This document shows positions 50,801 to 58,520 of a stretch of 64,000 nucleotides of DNA, in pieces. The first letter of the stretch is position 1; each line of letters begins with the position of its first letter. Below the pieces are notes generated by a model. That model was given only the letters and a program-made list of their open reading frames with translations, ran no database searches and was not told the DNA's origin. Source of the stretch: Pseudoclavibacter sp. RFBB5 (GTDB lineage: Bacteria; Actinomycetota; Actinomycetes; Actinomycetales; Microbacteriaceae); assembly GCF_002931555.1 (NCBI RefSeq), contig NZ_PSTZ01000001.1, forward strand, positions 1 through 64,000, given 5' to 3'. The position numbers were made by a program, and so were the translations under genes.

Positions 50801-51369
50801 GTGAGCGCTCCAGCCGCGTCCACGCGAACGGTGGCCCGGCCGAGCGCCATCGTGTTCTGGCTGTCCTCGAGGCCGATGGAGTCGTCGCTCGCCAGGTACC
50901 CGCTGCCGATGTTGAGGTCGACCGTGATGCCGAGCTCGTTGGCGCGGGCGACGACCGCGTCGAGCTTCGCGAAGTACTCGGGCGACTCGTAGCCGAGGAT
51001 CGCCTCGGTGTCGTGACCCGGGGCGGCGTCGTAGATCGAACCGCCGTTGCCTCCGTTGCCGGCGATGCCTTCCTCGGTGAGGAATCCCTTGGAGAAGGCG
51101 ACGATCTCGACGGCGCCGAAGCCGTTCTCGTGCAGGTAGTCGACCTGGGCGAGCAGGTCTTCCTGGCTGGCCGCGTTGCCCGGCCACCACCAGCGCACAC
51201 CGGGTCGGAAGTCGACGCCCGGCTCGGCGAACTCGGTGGGGTCGATGGCGCTGGTCGTCGTTGAGTGCTCGTCTCCGATGGCGGGGCCCGCGACCGCGAG
51301 CGTGCAGGCCACGGAGAAGGCCGCCCCGAGCGCAAGCGCCCGTCGCCCTCTTCTTCGTTGATCGTTCAT
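47869..51369 (-). CDS. Secreted, sortase-anchored GH106 alpha-L-rhamnosidase
   Basis: 1,166 residues: a signal peptide (to about 32), then a GH106 catalytic part starting FRPGVRWWWPGNAASQEDLLAQVDYLHENGFGAVEIVAF. The region VTSEVFTLGSVPFQITPEFMKQGYDLMATSGVNNFFYHGLSATY holds probable catalytic residues. A beta-jelly-roll-like part (about 930-1080) follows, then a Thr/Ser/Pro linker, LATTG (1127-1131), a hydrophobic helix and the basic tail KKRRGRATSE. LAxTG is the motif of class E sortases, so the enzyme should be fixed to the cell wall, releasing L-rhamnose from polysaccharides or glycosides outside. GAGAGG precedes the ATG. A candidate LacI-type site lies 103 bases upstream. Confidence 0.88.
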   Translation of the reverse strand: MNDQRRRGRRALALGAAFSVACTLAVAGPAIGDEHSTTTSAIDPTEFAEPGVDFRPGVRWWWPGNAASQEDLLAQVDYLHENGFGAVEIVAFSKGFLTEEGIAGNGGNGGSIYDAAPGHDTEAILGYESPEYFAKLDAVVARANELGITVDLNIGSGYLASDDSIGLEDSQNTMALGRATVRVDAAGALTLVSGDVSVPSGTGPVSLGIPKAEVSPLFASEKFGFDFGEWDPANVHLNSVMLAPITGQGADLTTANQTLTSDLSAVKTYEQQPVLDLDAAQLSYPSDGQTTFGVDTSKLEAGDYEVVALYSAATGAYGFNSIIENTTTDKRNYVVDHLNPVAITKLVDGWLGEAALNDIVESRDIRAAFNDSYEFYTDRHYNDLIQAAAESQELLGYDITPYLASLYSLYQDSFLIDGTPTVKPEYAALGMQTPEVNRFGGGSGVPLLATNLSEEESQRIVHDYGVLLNDSFLQGLEAFSTTLGEYGIDYRQQAYNPPIDTLKSSQYVDIPETEGLDEYSLKRVASGAHLYGKNLVTSEVFTLGSVPFQITPEFMKQGYDLMATSGVNNFFYHGLSATYSGNDDPAFTSDDDFYAEEGWRAWPTIGVEMADTAGIADYYASMNSYASRANYLMQSGTNSSDVAIYMPLFGALASGGGFGGGSTPLASVTAAQATGWAWDAINDDTIQTGLSWDGSHLVANGGNASFDAMLVESGTVPLETMQALQKLKDAGAPIVFVGAAPAAQPGYAGGDYAALDAQVGEIAAAMGGAVDAAAVPAALAASVDAPISYEENTDVRFGRRALPTGGELAYVRNTSTEAATGVNLTVGDGLDACWWLDPETGEIFGAQVDGNVVSATLDASGAVALLCEPAGTGIADAAVSDGSPSSIDTTERGVAHELGAFSLEVTADNIGSNAPGEASTSEYTGEVLGDWSADGFLGNELRYVTDSGTYRTSVEIPDAADLLEGGAVLNLGTVHNAATVRVNPGTEHEVVTQLYAAPYEVDIAPALVNGSNVIEIDVQPVQSNRREGLKELYNSDPAANVKYQAYNSVHGGSGLIPAGLVGPVTLNSAVESIAEPGREPTGTTEPTPQPTSTDGSGTTAPTSSPGNGDDSGDGNGGSDAGGKDGDLATTGVDGSLAGFLALLGVVLAGTGAAFLIKKRRGRATSE

Positions 51370-51471
51370 CTTTGGACCTCTCTGGCATCGTTGCCAATGA
51401 CGGGGTGTGAACTGTCGCGCGGGTGCGCACCGTGGGGGAGAGCTGCGGTGTGCGGCGCGAACCGCTTCGAT

Positions 51472-51483
51472 TGAATCGATTCA
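51472..51483. promoter_or_regulatory. Rhamnose regulon operator site 1 (TGAATCGATTCA)
   Basis: A perfect 12-base palindrome of the LacI-family type between the rhamnosidase and TetR genes. The same motif TGAAACGATTCA occurs at the transporter (52243-52254) and isomerase (61375-61386) promoters, so it probably binds the LacI regulator encoded at 60202-61212. Confidence 0.75.
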
Positions 51484-51491
51484 CGGGTGAA

Positions 51492-51507
51492 CCTAACACG
51501 TGTTAGG
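51492..51507. promoter_or_regulatory. Perfect palindrome CCTAACACGTGTTAGG, candidate TetR operator
   Basis: A 16-base perfect palindrome 25 bases before the ATG of the TetR gene. TetR-type proteins usually bind their own operator this way, and it also lies upstream of the divergent rhamnosidase, which it may co-control. Confidence 0.7.
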
Positions 51508-51532
51508 GAACGCGGCAAGAGACAATGAGGAC

Positions 51533-52156
51533 ATGCCTCCAGGCCCCAGCGACACCTCCATACCGCGGTACTCGAGACGGGACGTCACCCCGCATCCGCG
51601 ACGCGACGAGATCCTGGATGCGGCGACTCGCGTGTTCACAGTCAAGGGCTTCAACGCGGCATCGATCCGCGAGATCGCCGTCGAGGCTGGCATGTCCCAC
51701 ACCGGCGTGCTCCACCACTTCCCCGACAAGGCCGTGCTGCTCGAGACGCTCCTCGAGCGCCGCGGCCAGCGCGCCGCCGCGGAGGTCGGCCTCGACTTCT
51801 CCACCGGGCTCTCCTACCTCAGAGGACTGCTCGCGCTCGCCACTCGCGACGTCGAGAAGCCGGAGGGGGTCCTCATGTTCAGCATCGTGTCCGCAGAGGC
51901 GCTGGCGCCCACGCATCCAGCACACGCCTCGATAGCGCGCTGGTACGAGTTCCTGCGCTCGACGGCACTCGACGCGCTCACGGATCTGCAGGAGAAAGGG
52001 CTCTACGCTCGCGCCGACGTTCCGCTGGAGCTCGCGGCAGTCCAGATCGCCGGCCTCAGGGCAGGGCTGACGCAGCAGTGGCTCCTGGCGCCCGAGGTGG
52101 ATGCGGTAGGAGCATTCCGCGTGCAGCTGCAGTCGTACGTGACCGAGGCGCTCTAG
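51533..52156 (+). CDS. TetR/AcrR-family transcriptional regulator
   Basis: 207 residues from ATG 51533 (ATGAGG just upstream). HTH part RRDEILDAATRVFTVKGFNAASIREIAVEAGMSHTGVLHHFPDKAVLLETLLERR, then a helical ligand domain. It is located between the divergent rhamnosidase and the ABC transporter, beside a perfect palindrome, so it likely controls itself and the rhamnosidase. Its inducer is unknown, possibly a rhamnoside or a fatty/aromatic ligand. Two different regulators (TetR and LacI) thus act in one locus. Confidence 0.88.
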   Translation: MPPGPSDTSIPRYSRRDVTPHPRRDEILDAATRVFTVKGFNAASIREIAVEAGMSHTGVLHHFPDKAVLLETLLERRGQRAAAEVGLDFSTGLSYLRGLLALATRDVEKPEGVLMFSIVSAEALAPTHPAHASIARWYEFLRSTALDALTDLQEKGLYARADVPLELAAVQIAGLRAGLTQQWLLAPEVDAVGAFRVQLQSYVTEAL

Positions 52157-52198
52157 GTGCGGGTTGAGTCCCGTCGATAACAACTCTGCATCCCCCGC

Positions 52199-52228
52199 TT
52201 GACGTTTTCTGCGAGCGTCGCGTAGTGT
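52199..52228 (+). promoter_or_regulatory. Promoter of the rhamnose ABC-transporter operon
   Basis: TTGACG (52199-52204) and TAGTGT (52223-52228) are separated by 18 bases, a good sigma-70-type match. The rhamnose operator at 52243-52254 lies just downstream, so a bound repressor would block early transcription. Confidence 0.65.
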
Positions 52229-52242
52229 CACATCCAGTCGCT

Positions 52243-52254
52243 TGAAACGATTCA
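52243..52254. promoter_or_regulatory. Rhamnose regulon operator site 2 (TGAAACGATTCA)
   Basis: A copy of the TGAAWCGATTCA palindrome 14 bases after the -10 of the ABC operon promoter. Same motif at 51472-51483 and 61375-61386. Confidence 0.78.
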
Positions 52255-52345
52255 CAAAGTAGGTGAACGACAAGCGGATCACCACGCTCGCCACCGAGCA
52301 TCCCCTCGATACCCCGCAATACTCAACGAAGAGAACGGAGCCACC

Positions 52346-53854
52346 GTGACGAGTTCGCAAGTCGTACTCGAGCTGCGCGATGTGCAGAAGTCATTCGGAT
52401 CCGTCGTCGCACTCCGATCCGGCACGATCGCCGTCGAGTCCGGTTCCATCCACGCACTCGTGGGTGAGAACGGCGCCGGCAAGTCCACGCTCGTCAAGAT
52501 CGTCGCTGGCCTCTACCAGCGCGACGCCGGCACCTTCCAGCTCGGCGGCGAAGACGTCAACTTCACATCCACGGCCCAGTCGAAGGCCGCGGGCGTCGCG
52601 GTCATCTACCAGGAGCCGACGCTCTTCCCCGACCTCTCGGTCACCGAGAACATCTTCATGGGCCGCCAGCCCACGAACCGCTTCGGCCGCATCAACCGCG
52701 CAGCGATGCGCGATGAGGCGAAGGCGCTGTTCGCCAGACTCGGCGTCAACATCGACCCCGACCGCCCGGCCGAGGGTCTCTCGATCGCCGACCAGCAGGT
52801 CATCGAGATCGCCAAGGCCGTCTCGCTCAACGCGCGAGTCCTCATCATGGATGAGCCGACCGCCGCCCTCTCCGGCGTCGAGGTCGACCGCCTCTTCGCC
52901 ATCGCGCGCAGCCTGCGCGATGAAGGCCGAGGCCTCATGTTCATCTCCCACCGCTTCGACGAGGTCTTCGCGCTCTGCGACAAGGTCACCGTCATGCGCG
53001 ACGGCAGCTACATCGCCACGAACCTCATCAGCGAGACGACGGTGGATGCGCTCGTGCAGCAGATGGTCGGCCGCGAGGTCACCGAGCTGTTCCCGAAGCA
53101 GGACGCCGTCATCGGCGAACCCGTCCTCGTCGTCGAGGACCTCGAGAGCCCCGGCATCTTCCACGACATCAACTTCACGGTCCGCTCCGGCGAGATCGTC
53201 GGCCTCGCCGGCCTCGTCGGCGCCGGCCGCAGCGAAGTCGCCCGCGCCGTCTTCGGCGTCGACAAGTACAAGTCGGGGCGTGTCACCGTCGACGGCAAGA
53301 CCGTCAAGCCGGGCTCACCCGTCGCCGCCATGCAGGCTGGCCTCGCGCTCATCCCCGAAGACCGCCGCAAGCAGGGCCTCGTCGTCGACTCCGGAGTCGG
53401 CGAGAACATCACGAGCGTCATCCTGAACCAGCTCACCAAGCTCGGCGTCATCAGCGGCCGCAAGCAGAACGACGACGCCCGCGAATGGGCAACGAAGCTC
53501 GAGGTGAAGGCGCAGGCGCTCGACACGATCGCCGGCACACTCTCCGGCGGCAACCAGCAGAAGGTCGTCATCGCCAAGTGGCTCGCGACGAACCCCAAGC
53601 TGCTCATCATCGATGAGCCGACGCGAGGCATCGACGTCGGCACCAAGTCAGAAGTGCACCGCTTGCTCTCCCAGCTCGCGGGCACCGGGATGGGAATCCT
53701 CATGATCTCCTCGGAGCTCCCAGAAGTCCTCGGCATGGCCGACCGCGTGCTCGTCATGCACGAAGGCCGCATCGCCCAGGAAATCGATCGCAGCCAGGCC
53801 ACCAGCGAGAGCGTCATGCGCGCCGCGACCGGCGCAGTGACGGTGGTGCTCTGA
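52346..53854 (+). CDS. rhaT: Rhamnose ABC transporter ATP-binding protein
   Basis: 502 residues from GTG 52346, two fused ATPase domains. The first has GENGAGKST and DEPTAAL; its signature reads LSIADQQ, as in RbsA/RhaT-type proteins. The second has a degenerate P-loop region (GLVGAGRSEVARA) and the classical LSGGNQQK signature with DEPTRGID. It powers sugar import with the two permeases. It is followed at once (TGATG overlap) by the permeases. Assignment to rhamnose rests on the neighbouring mutarotase and isomerase. Confidence 0.9.
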   Translation: MTSSQVVLELRDVQKSFGSVVALRSGTIAVESGSIHALVGENGAGKSTLVKIVAGLYQRDAGTFQLGGEDVNFTSTAQSKAAGVAVIYQEPTLFPDLSVTENIFMGRQPTNRFGRINRAAMRDEAKALFARLGVNIDPDRPAEGLSIADQQVIEIAKAVSLNARVLIMDEPTAALSGVEVDRLFAIARSLRDEGRGLMFISHRFDEVFALCDKVTVMRDGSYIATNLISETTVDALVQQMVGREVTELFPKQDAVIGEPVLVVEDLESPGIFHDINFTVRSGEIVGLAGLVGAGRSEVARAVFGVDKYKSGRVTVDGKTVKPGSPVAAMQAGLALIPEDRRKQGLVVDSGVGENITSVILNQLTKLGVISGRKQNDDAREWATKLEVKAQALDTIAGTLSGGNQQKVVIAKWLATNPKLLIIDEPTRGIDVGTKSEVHRLLSQLAGTGMGILMISSELPEVLGMADRVLVMHEGRIAQEIDRSQATSESVMRAATGAVTVVL

Positions 53855-54906
53855 TGACCACGACCACCACCCAGGGGCCGCACCCCACCGCCGGCGCACC
53901 CATGCCGCCCAAGAAGGCCCTCCGCTTCGGCAACTTCGGCAAGGCGCGCGAGCTCGGCATCCTCCTCGCCCTCGCGATCGTCCTCATCGTCGCGACCGTC
54001 GCCAACCCGAACTTCCTGTTCAGCCCCGACGGCTGGCGCGACCTCTTCCTGACGCCGTCCATCCTGCTGCTCGTCGCAGTCGGCCAGGCCATCGTGCTCA
54101 TCACCCGAAACGTCGACCTGTCCGTCGGCTCCGTGATCGGCCTCACCGCCTTCCTCACGGGCCGCCTCTTCATCGACTTCCCGGGCATCCCGATCCCCGT
54201 CGTCGTCATCGCGGCCGTGCTGTTCGGCGCGATCCTCGGCTTCGTCAACGGCGCGCTCGTCGCCTACGTGCGAGTCCCCGCCATGGTGATCACGCTCGGC
54301 ACGCTCTACGCCTACCGCGGCATCAACGTCATGTGGGCTGGATCGAGCCGCATCAATGCAAGCGACATGCCCCGCGACTTCCTCGGGCTCGGCACCGGCC
54401 AGATCCTCACGATCCCGATCCTCACGATCGTCGCCGTCATCGTGCTCGCCATCGCCGCCTGGGTCATGAAGAACACCCGCCCAGGCCGCGAGTTCTACGC
54501 CATCGGCTCCGACCCCGACGCCGCGAAGCTCTACGGCCTCCCCGACGTGCGCCGCGTGCTCACCGCGTTCGTGCTCTCCGGCGCGCTCGCCGGCCTCGCC
54601 GGAGTGTTCTACGTGGCCCGCTACGGCACCGTCAGCTCCCAAGCCGGAGCCGGTTGGGAACTGGATGCCGTTGGCGCTGCCGTCATCGGCGGCGTCGCCA
54701 TCACCGGTGGCGTCGGAACGCTCTGGGGTGCAGCCATCGGCGCGATGCTCCTCATGACCATCAACCGCGTGCTCCCGCTCGTCGGCATCCCGGACTTCTG
54801 GCAGCGCGCCGTCGTCGGTGTGCTCATCCTCGCCGCGATCGTGCTCGACCGCGTCCTCGCCACCCGCCAATCCCGCAAGCTCGTCGAAGCGAGGGAGGAA
54901 TCATGA
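53854..54906 (+). CDS. rhaP: Rhamnose ABC transporter permease 1
   Basis: 350 residues from ATG 53854, overlapping the ATPase stop. RbsC-type inner-membrane permease with about ten helices; after a Thr/Pro/Lys-rich N terminus come AIVLIVATVANPNFLFSPDGWRD, ILLLVAVGQAIVLITRNVDLSVGSVIGLTAFLTG and the cytoplasmic GSDPDAAKLYGLPDVRRV loop that docks on the ATPase. Its TGA overlaps the ATG of permease 2. Confidence 0.9.
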   Translation: MTTTTTQGPHPTAGAPMPPKKALRFGNFGKARELGILLALAIVLIVATVANPNFLFSPDGWRDLFLTPSILLLVAVGQAIVLITRNVDLSVGSVIGLTAFLTGRLFIDFPGIPIPVVVIAAVLFGAILGFVNGALVAYVRVPAMVITLGTLYAYRGINVMWAGSSRINASDMPRDFLGLGTGQILTIPILTIVAVIVLAIAAWVMKNTRPGREFYAIGSDPDAAKLYGLPDVRRVLTAFVLSGALAGLAGVFYVARYGTVSSQAGAGWELDAVGAAVIGGVAITGGVGTLWGAAIGAMLLMTINRVLPLVGIPDFWQRAVVGVLILAAIVLDRVLATRQSRKLVEAREES

Positions 54907-55976
54907 CCGCTCTCACGACCCCAACGTCGTCCGCTGCCACGCAGCGCACCATCGAGAACTACTCGCAGCCAGCCTGGCGGCGGATGCTGTTCACCCGCGA
55001 GATGGCGATCGTCGCCCTGCTCGTCGTGGTGTGCGTCGTCTCCATGGCCGCGGTGAAGGGCTTCTCGCAGCCCATCACCATCACCTACCTGCTCATGGAC
55101 GTCGCCGCGGTGCTCATCATCGCCCTCCCGATGACGCTCATCATGATCACCGGCGAGATCGACCTGTCGGTCGGCTCCATGGTCGGACTCTCCAGCGTCA
55201 CCACCGGCGCCCTCTACCAGGCGGGCCTCCCGTTCGAGGTCGCAGCCCTCGCCGCGATCATCGTCGGCGTCATCGGCGGAGCGTTCAACGGCTTCCTCGT
55301 CACCAAGGTCGGCCTGCCATCGCTCGCCGTCACCATCGGTACGCTCGCCCTCTTCCGCGGCATCGCGGTCGGCGTCCTCGGCACCGCAGCGGTCACGTCG
55401 TTCCCCGAGTTCTGGACCGACATCGCGAAGGCCAAGATCGTGGGCACGCCACTGCCCGCCATCATGATCCCGTTCCTCATCCTGCTCGCGATCTTCATCA
55501 TCGTGCTGCACTACACGCCCTTCGGACGCGGGGTCTACGCGATCGGCCTCTCCAAGGAAGCCGCCCACTTCTCGGGCGTGCCCGTCGGCCGCACGAAGTT
55601 CATCCTGTTCGTGCTCTCCGGCGCCCTCGCGGCCCTCGCCGGCATCTACTTCACGCTGCGCTACGGCTCAGCGCGAGGCGACAACGCGACCGGCCTGGAG
55701 CTGCAGGTCATCGCGGCGGTCGTGCTCGGCGGCGTCTCCGTCTTCGGCGGACGCGGCAAGCTCTTCGGAGTCGTCGCAGCCGTCCTCCTCATCGGCGTCC
55801 TCGCGAGCGCCCTGCGCCTCGCCAACGTCACCTCCGACGTCATCAACATCATCACCGGAGTGCTCCTCATCGCCTCCGTCGTCGGAGCAAGCCTCCTGCC
55901 CAGGATCCGCCGCAAGCGGCCCAGGGTAGAGAAACCGCTGGTTGGCACGACCAGCGGCACAGTTCCGAAGGCCTGA
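54903..55976 (+). CDS. rhaQ: Rhamnose ABC transporter permease 2
   Basis: 357 residues from ATG 54903 (GAGGAA upstream; ATGA overlap). The RbsC-like core is like permease 1: LIIALPMTLIMITGEIDLSVGSMVGLSSVTTG, a docking loop GLSKEAAHFSGVPVGRTKF and about nine helices. The two permeases form the heterodimeric pore. Followed after 96 bases by the substrate-binding lipoprotein. Confidence 0.9.
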   Translation: MTALTTPTSSAATQRTIENYSQPAWRRMLFTREMAIVALLVVVCVVSMAAVKGFSQPITITYLLMDVAAVLIIALPMTLIMITGEIDLSVGSMVGLSSVTTGALYQAGLPFEVAALAAIIVGVIGGAFNGFLVTKVGLPSLAVTIGTLALFRGIAVGVLGTAAVTSFPEFWTDIAKAKIVGTPLPAIMIPFLILLAIFIIVLHYTPFGRGVYAIGLSKEAAHFSGVPVGRTKFILFVLSGALAALAGIYFTLRYGSARGDNATGLELQVIAAVVLGGVSVFGGRGKLFGVVAAVLLIGVLASALRLANVTSDVINIITGVLLIASVVGASLLPRIRRKRPRVEKPLVGTTSGTVPKA

Positions 55977-56072
55977 GCGGCCCCACGACCTGAAGCTCAC
56001 ATCCACCCACACACGCAACACCCCAACCGTCGCCCGGAACACCGAGCGGCTCAGTACCCGAAGGGAAACCCC

Positions 56073-57104
56073 ATGAAGCTCGCAACGAAGCGGCTGAGCG
56101 CAGCTGGCGCACTCGCAGTGAGTGCAGCACTCGTGCTCACTGGATGCACCACCGGCGGCGACGACACCGCAGCAGGCGGCGGAGACACCGGCAACCTCAC
56201 CGTCACCTTCCTCCCCAAGAACCTCGGAAACCCGTACTTCGAGGCGTCCAGCGTCGGCGGCCAGGCCGCTGCCACCGAGTTCGGCGGCACCTTCGCCGAG
56301 GTCGGCCCGTCGGAGGCAACCCCCGACGCGCAGGTCAGCTACATCAACACGCTCACGCAGCAGGGCGTCGGCGGCATCGTCATCGCCGCCAACGACCCCG
56401 AAGCCATCTGCGACGCCCTCAACGAGGCCCGCGACGCCGGCACGAAGGTCGTCACCTTCGACTCCGACACCAACCCGGAGTGCCGCGACCTCTTCATCAA
56501 CCAGGCCGACGCCGACGGCATCGCCAAGGCCCAGATCGACCTCATCGCCGAGCAGATCGGCGGCTCCGGCGAGATCGCCATCCTCTCCGCAACGGCCAAC
56601 GCCACGAACCAGAACGCCTGGATCGAGAAGATGGAAGAGTACGTCGGCACCGAGTACCCCGACATCACCATCGTCGAGACCGTCTACGGCGACGACGACG
56701 ACCAGACCTCGTTCGACAAGACCGCAGCTCTCCTCCAGACGCACCCCAACCTCAAGGGCATCGTCTCGCCCACGACGGTCGGCATCGCGGCTGCAGCACG
56801 CTACATCCAGACGTCCGACTTCAAGGGCAAGGTCGCGGTGACCGGTCTCGGCACGCCGAACCAGATGCGCGAGTTCGTCGAGGACGGCACCGTCACCTCG
56901 TTCGCCCTCTGGAACCCGGAAGACCTCGGCTACCTGTCGGCCTTCGCAGCCCAGGCACTCATCGCCGGCGACATCACCGGAGCTGAAGGCGACACCTTCA
57001 CCGCAGGCGAGCTCGGCGAGTACACGGTCGGCGCCGACGGCACCGTCCTCCTCGGAGAGCCCTTCGTCTTCGACAAGGACAACATCGGCGACTTCAGCTT
57101 CTAA
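56073..57104 (+). CDS. rhaS: Rhamnose-binding lipoprotein of the ABC transporter
   Basis: 343 residues. Signal peptide with lipobox LTGC (C25), then a type I sugar-binding protein: LTVTFLPKNLGNPYFEASSVGGQAAATEFGG, GVGGIVIAANDPEAICDALNEARDAGTKVVTFDSD and GIVSPTTVGIAAAARY. It catches rhamnose outside the membrane and delivers it to the permeases. A strong terminator follows at 57157. Confidence 0.9.
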   Translation: MKLATKRLSAAGALAVSAALVLTGCTTGGDDTAAGGGDTGNLTVTFLPKNLGNPYFEASSVGGQAAATEFGGTFAEVGPSEATPDAQVSYINTLTQQGVGGIVIAANDPEAICDALNEARDAGTKVVTFDSDTNPECRDLFINQADADGIAKAQIDLIAEQIGGSGEIAILSATANATNQNAWIEKMEEYVGTEYPDITIVETVYGDDDDQTSFDKTAALLQTHPNLKGIVSPTTVGIAAAARYIQTSDFKGKVAVTGLGTPNQMREFVEDGTVTSFALWNPEDLGYLSAFAAQALIAGDITGAEGDTFTAGELGEYTVGADGTVLLGEPFVFDKDNIGDFSF

Positions 57105-57156
57105 GAGCTGAGCAGCTGAAGGCGGGCGCCAGTCGCCACGCCGAACCGAACTGCAG

Positions 57157-57191
57157 ACGCCGCGCCGGGGCCACCTCCCGGCGCGGCGTTT
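57157..57191 (+). terminator. Terminator after the binding-protein gene
   Basis: ACGCCGCGCCGGG (57157-57169) pairs perfectly with CCCGGCGCGGCGT (57177-57189) across 7 bases and is followed by TT. It would end the transporter operon and lower expression of rhaM beyond it. The rest of the gap to 57385 shows only fragments of GGAG/GCATCC sequence. Confidence 0.8.
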
Positions 57192-57385
57192 GCGCGTCCC
57201 GCTCACTGCGCGCCCGTCGTTCCTCGCGCATCCCCCCCGAGTGCATCCATGCGGGAGATGCATGCTCGTCGCGCAACGAAGCTGCACCTCCCGGATGTTT
57301 GCGGAGGTGGGTGGTGGCGGACGGGGCGGCAGATGCGAAGCGGCACCCACTCAGGCCCGCCGCCAAACCAGATAGGAAGAACCTC

Positions 57386-57718
57386 ATGCCAAGAATCGGA
57401 TTCCAGCTCAAGGTCGCACCGCAGCACATCGACGAGTACGTCCGCCGTCACGCCGAGGTGTGGCCCGAGATGCTCGCCGAGATCGCCGCCGCAGGGCGAC
57501 GCAACTACTCGCTGTTCCTCGCCCCGGACGGCACGCTGTTCGGCAGCTACGACGTCGACGACGAGGCCGCCGCCAACGCTTACCTTGCGGCCTCCCCGGT
57601 CGCCGCCCGCTGGGAGGCTGACATGTCCCAGTTCTTCGACGGACTCGAGGGCCGCGCCGATCAGGCGGCGTCACCTCTCGTCGAGGTCTTCAACCTCGAA
57701 GACCAGCTCGGCGCCTAG
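57386..57718 (+). CDS. rhaM: L-rhamnose mutarotase
   Basis: 110 residues from ATG 57386 (AGGAAG eight bases upstream). RhaM turns the alpha anomer of L-rhamnose into the beta anomer used by the isomerase. HIDEYVRRHAEVWPEM holds Y18 and H22 at the same numbers as the catalytic E. coli residues; RRNYSLFLAPDGTLFGSYDV and AARWEADMSQFFD are family features. Separated from the ABC operon by a terminator, so it needs its own promoter. Confidence 0.93.
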   Translation: MPRIGFQLKVAPQHIDEYVRRHAEVWPEMLAEIAAAGRRNYSLFLAPDGTLFGSYDVDDEAAANAYLAASPVAARWEADMSQFFDGLEGRADQAASPLVEVFNLEDQLGA

Positions 57719-57833
57719 CGGCCACTCGTTGCGGGGTCTTGGCGCGTCCCCGCCGCTGATAGGTCGCTTTCATCCCGTCCCGGCGCCCGATACGGGGCGA
57801 AAGTGCCCCATCCGGCGAGGGGTGCGTCGATGC

Positions 57834-57866
57834 GGCACGCTGAGGGCACGCTGAGGGCACGCAGAG
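57834..57866. repeat. Three-copy 11-bp tandem repeat (GGCACGCTGAG)
   Basis: GGCACGCTGAG is present at 57834-57844 and 57845-57855 and, with one change, at 57856-57866, in the gap between the convergent rhaM and apt genes. Non-coding. Confidence 0.8.
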
Positions 57867-57932
57867 GGCTGGCAGGGGCAGGCGGCGCGCAGGTTGGGGC
57901 CGCGCAGCGGGCGAGCGCAGGTCGAGCCGAGC

Positions 57933-58448
57933 TCAGACCTCGAAGAGGCTGTGCACGGGGCCGCAGATACGCTGACCGTCGAGCTCGAGCAGCTCCATCA
58001 GCACGGCCGTGCCGGCGAGCGTGTAGCCCAGCTCTTCGAGCAGCTGCTGCCCGGCGCGGAGCGTCCCACCAGTCGCGAGGATGTCGTCGACGAGGAGCAC
58101 ACGTGTGCCGGCGGGGAGGTCCTTCGACGCCTCGAGCCGGTCCGTCCCGTACTCGAGGTCGTAGGTGACTGAGACTGCGGGGCGCGGCAGCTTGCCCGCC
58201 TTCCGGATGGGGACGAGGCCGACGCCCGTCGCGTTGGCGATGGCGCCTGCGAGCAGGAACCCTCGCGCCTCGACGCCTGCGACGACGTCGAAGGTTCCGG
58301 CGAAGGGCTCGATCACGGCGTCGACGGCGGTGCGCAGGGCAGGCCCGTCGGCGAAGAGCGGCGTGATGTCGCGGAACTGGATGCCCGCTTCCGGGAAGTC
58401 GGGGATCGTCGCGATGAGCGACTCGGCGCGCGCGAGCTCAGGGTTCAC
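57933..58448 (-). CDS. apt: Adenine phosphoribosyltransferase
   Basis: 171 residues from the GTG at 58446-58448. Purine salvage: adenine + PRPP to AMP. The PRPP motif VLLVDDILATGGTLRAG, the hood region FPEAGIQFRDITPLFADGPAL and VAGVEARGFLLAGAIA are classical. An unrelated housekeeping gene inside the rhamnose locus. Confidence 0.93.
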   Translation of the reverse strand: MNPELARAESLIATIPDFPEAGIQFRDITPLFADGPALRTAVDAVIEPFAGTFDVVAGVEARGFLLAGAIANATGVGLVPIRKAGKLPRPAVSVTYDLEYGTDRLEASKDLPAGTRVLLVDDILATGGTLRAGQQLLEELGYTLAGTAVLMELLELDGQRICGPVHSLFEV

Positions 58449-58520
58449 GCGTCCAGGATACGTGCGGGGGGAGCGAGCGGGCACGGGTCGCGCAGGCTCC
58501 CGACCCCCGGTGATGATCTC

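Noticed and set aside
53008-54870. 620-residue minus-strand frame over the transporter operon
   Set aside because: Shadow of three overlapping transporter genes; no recognisable family.
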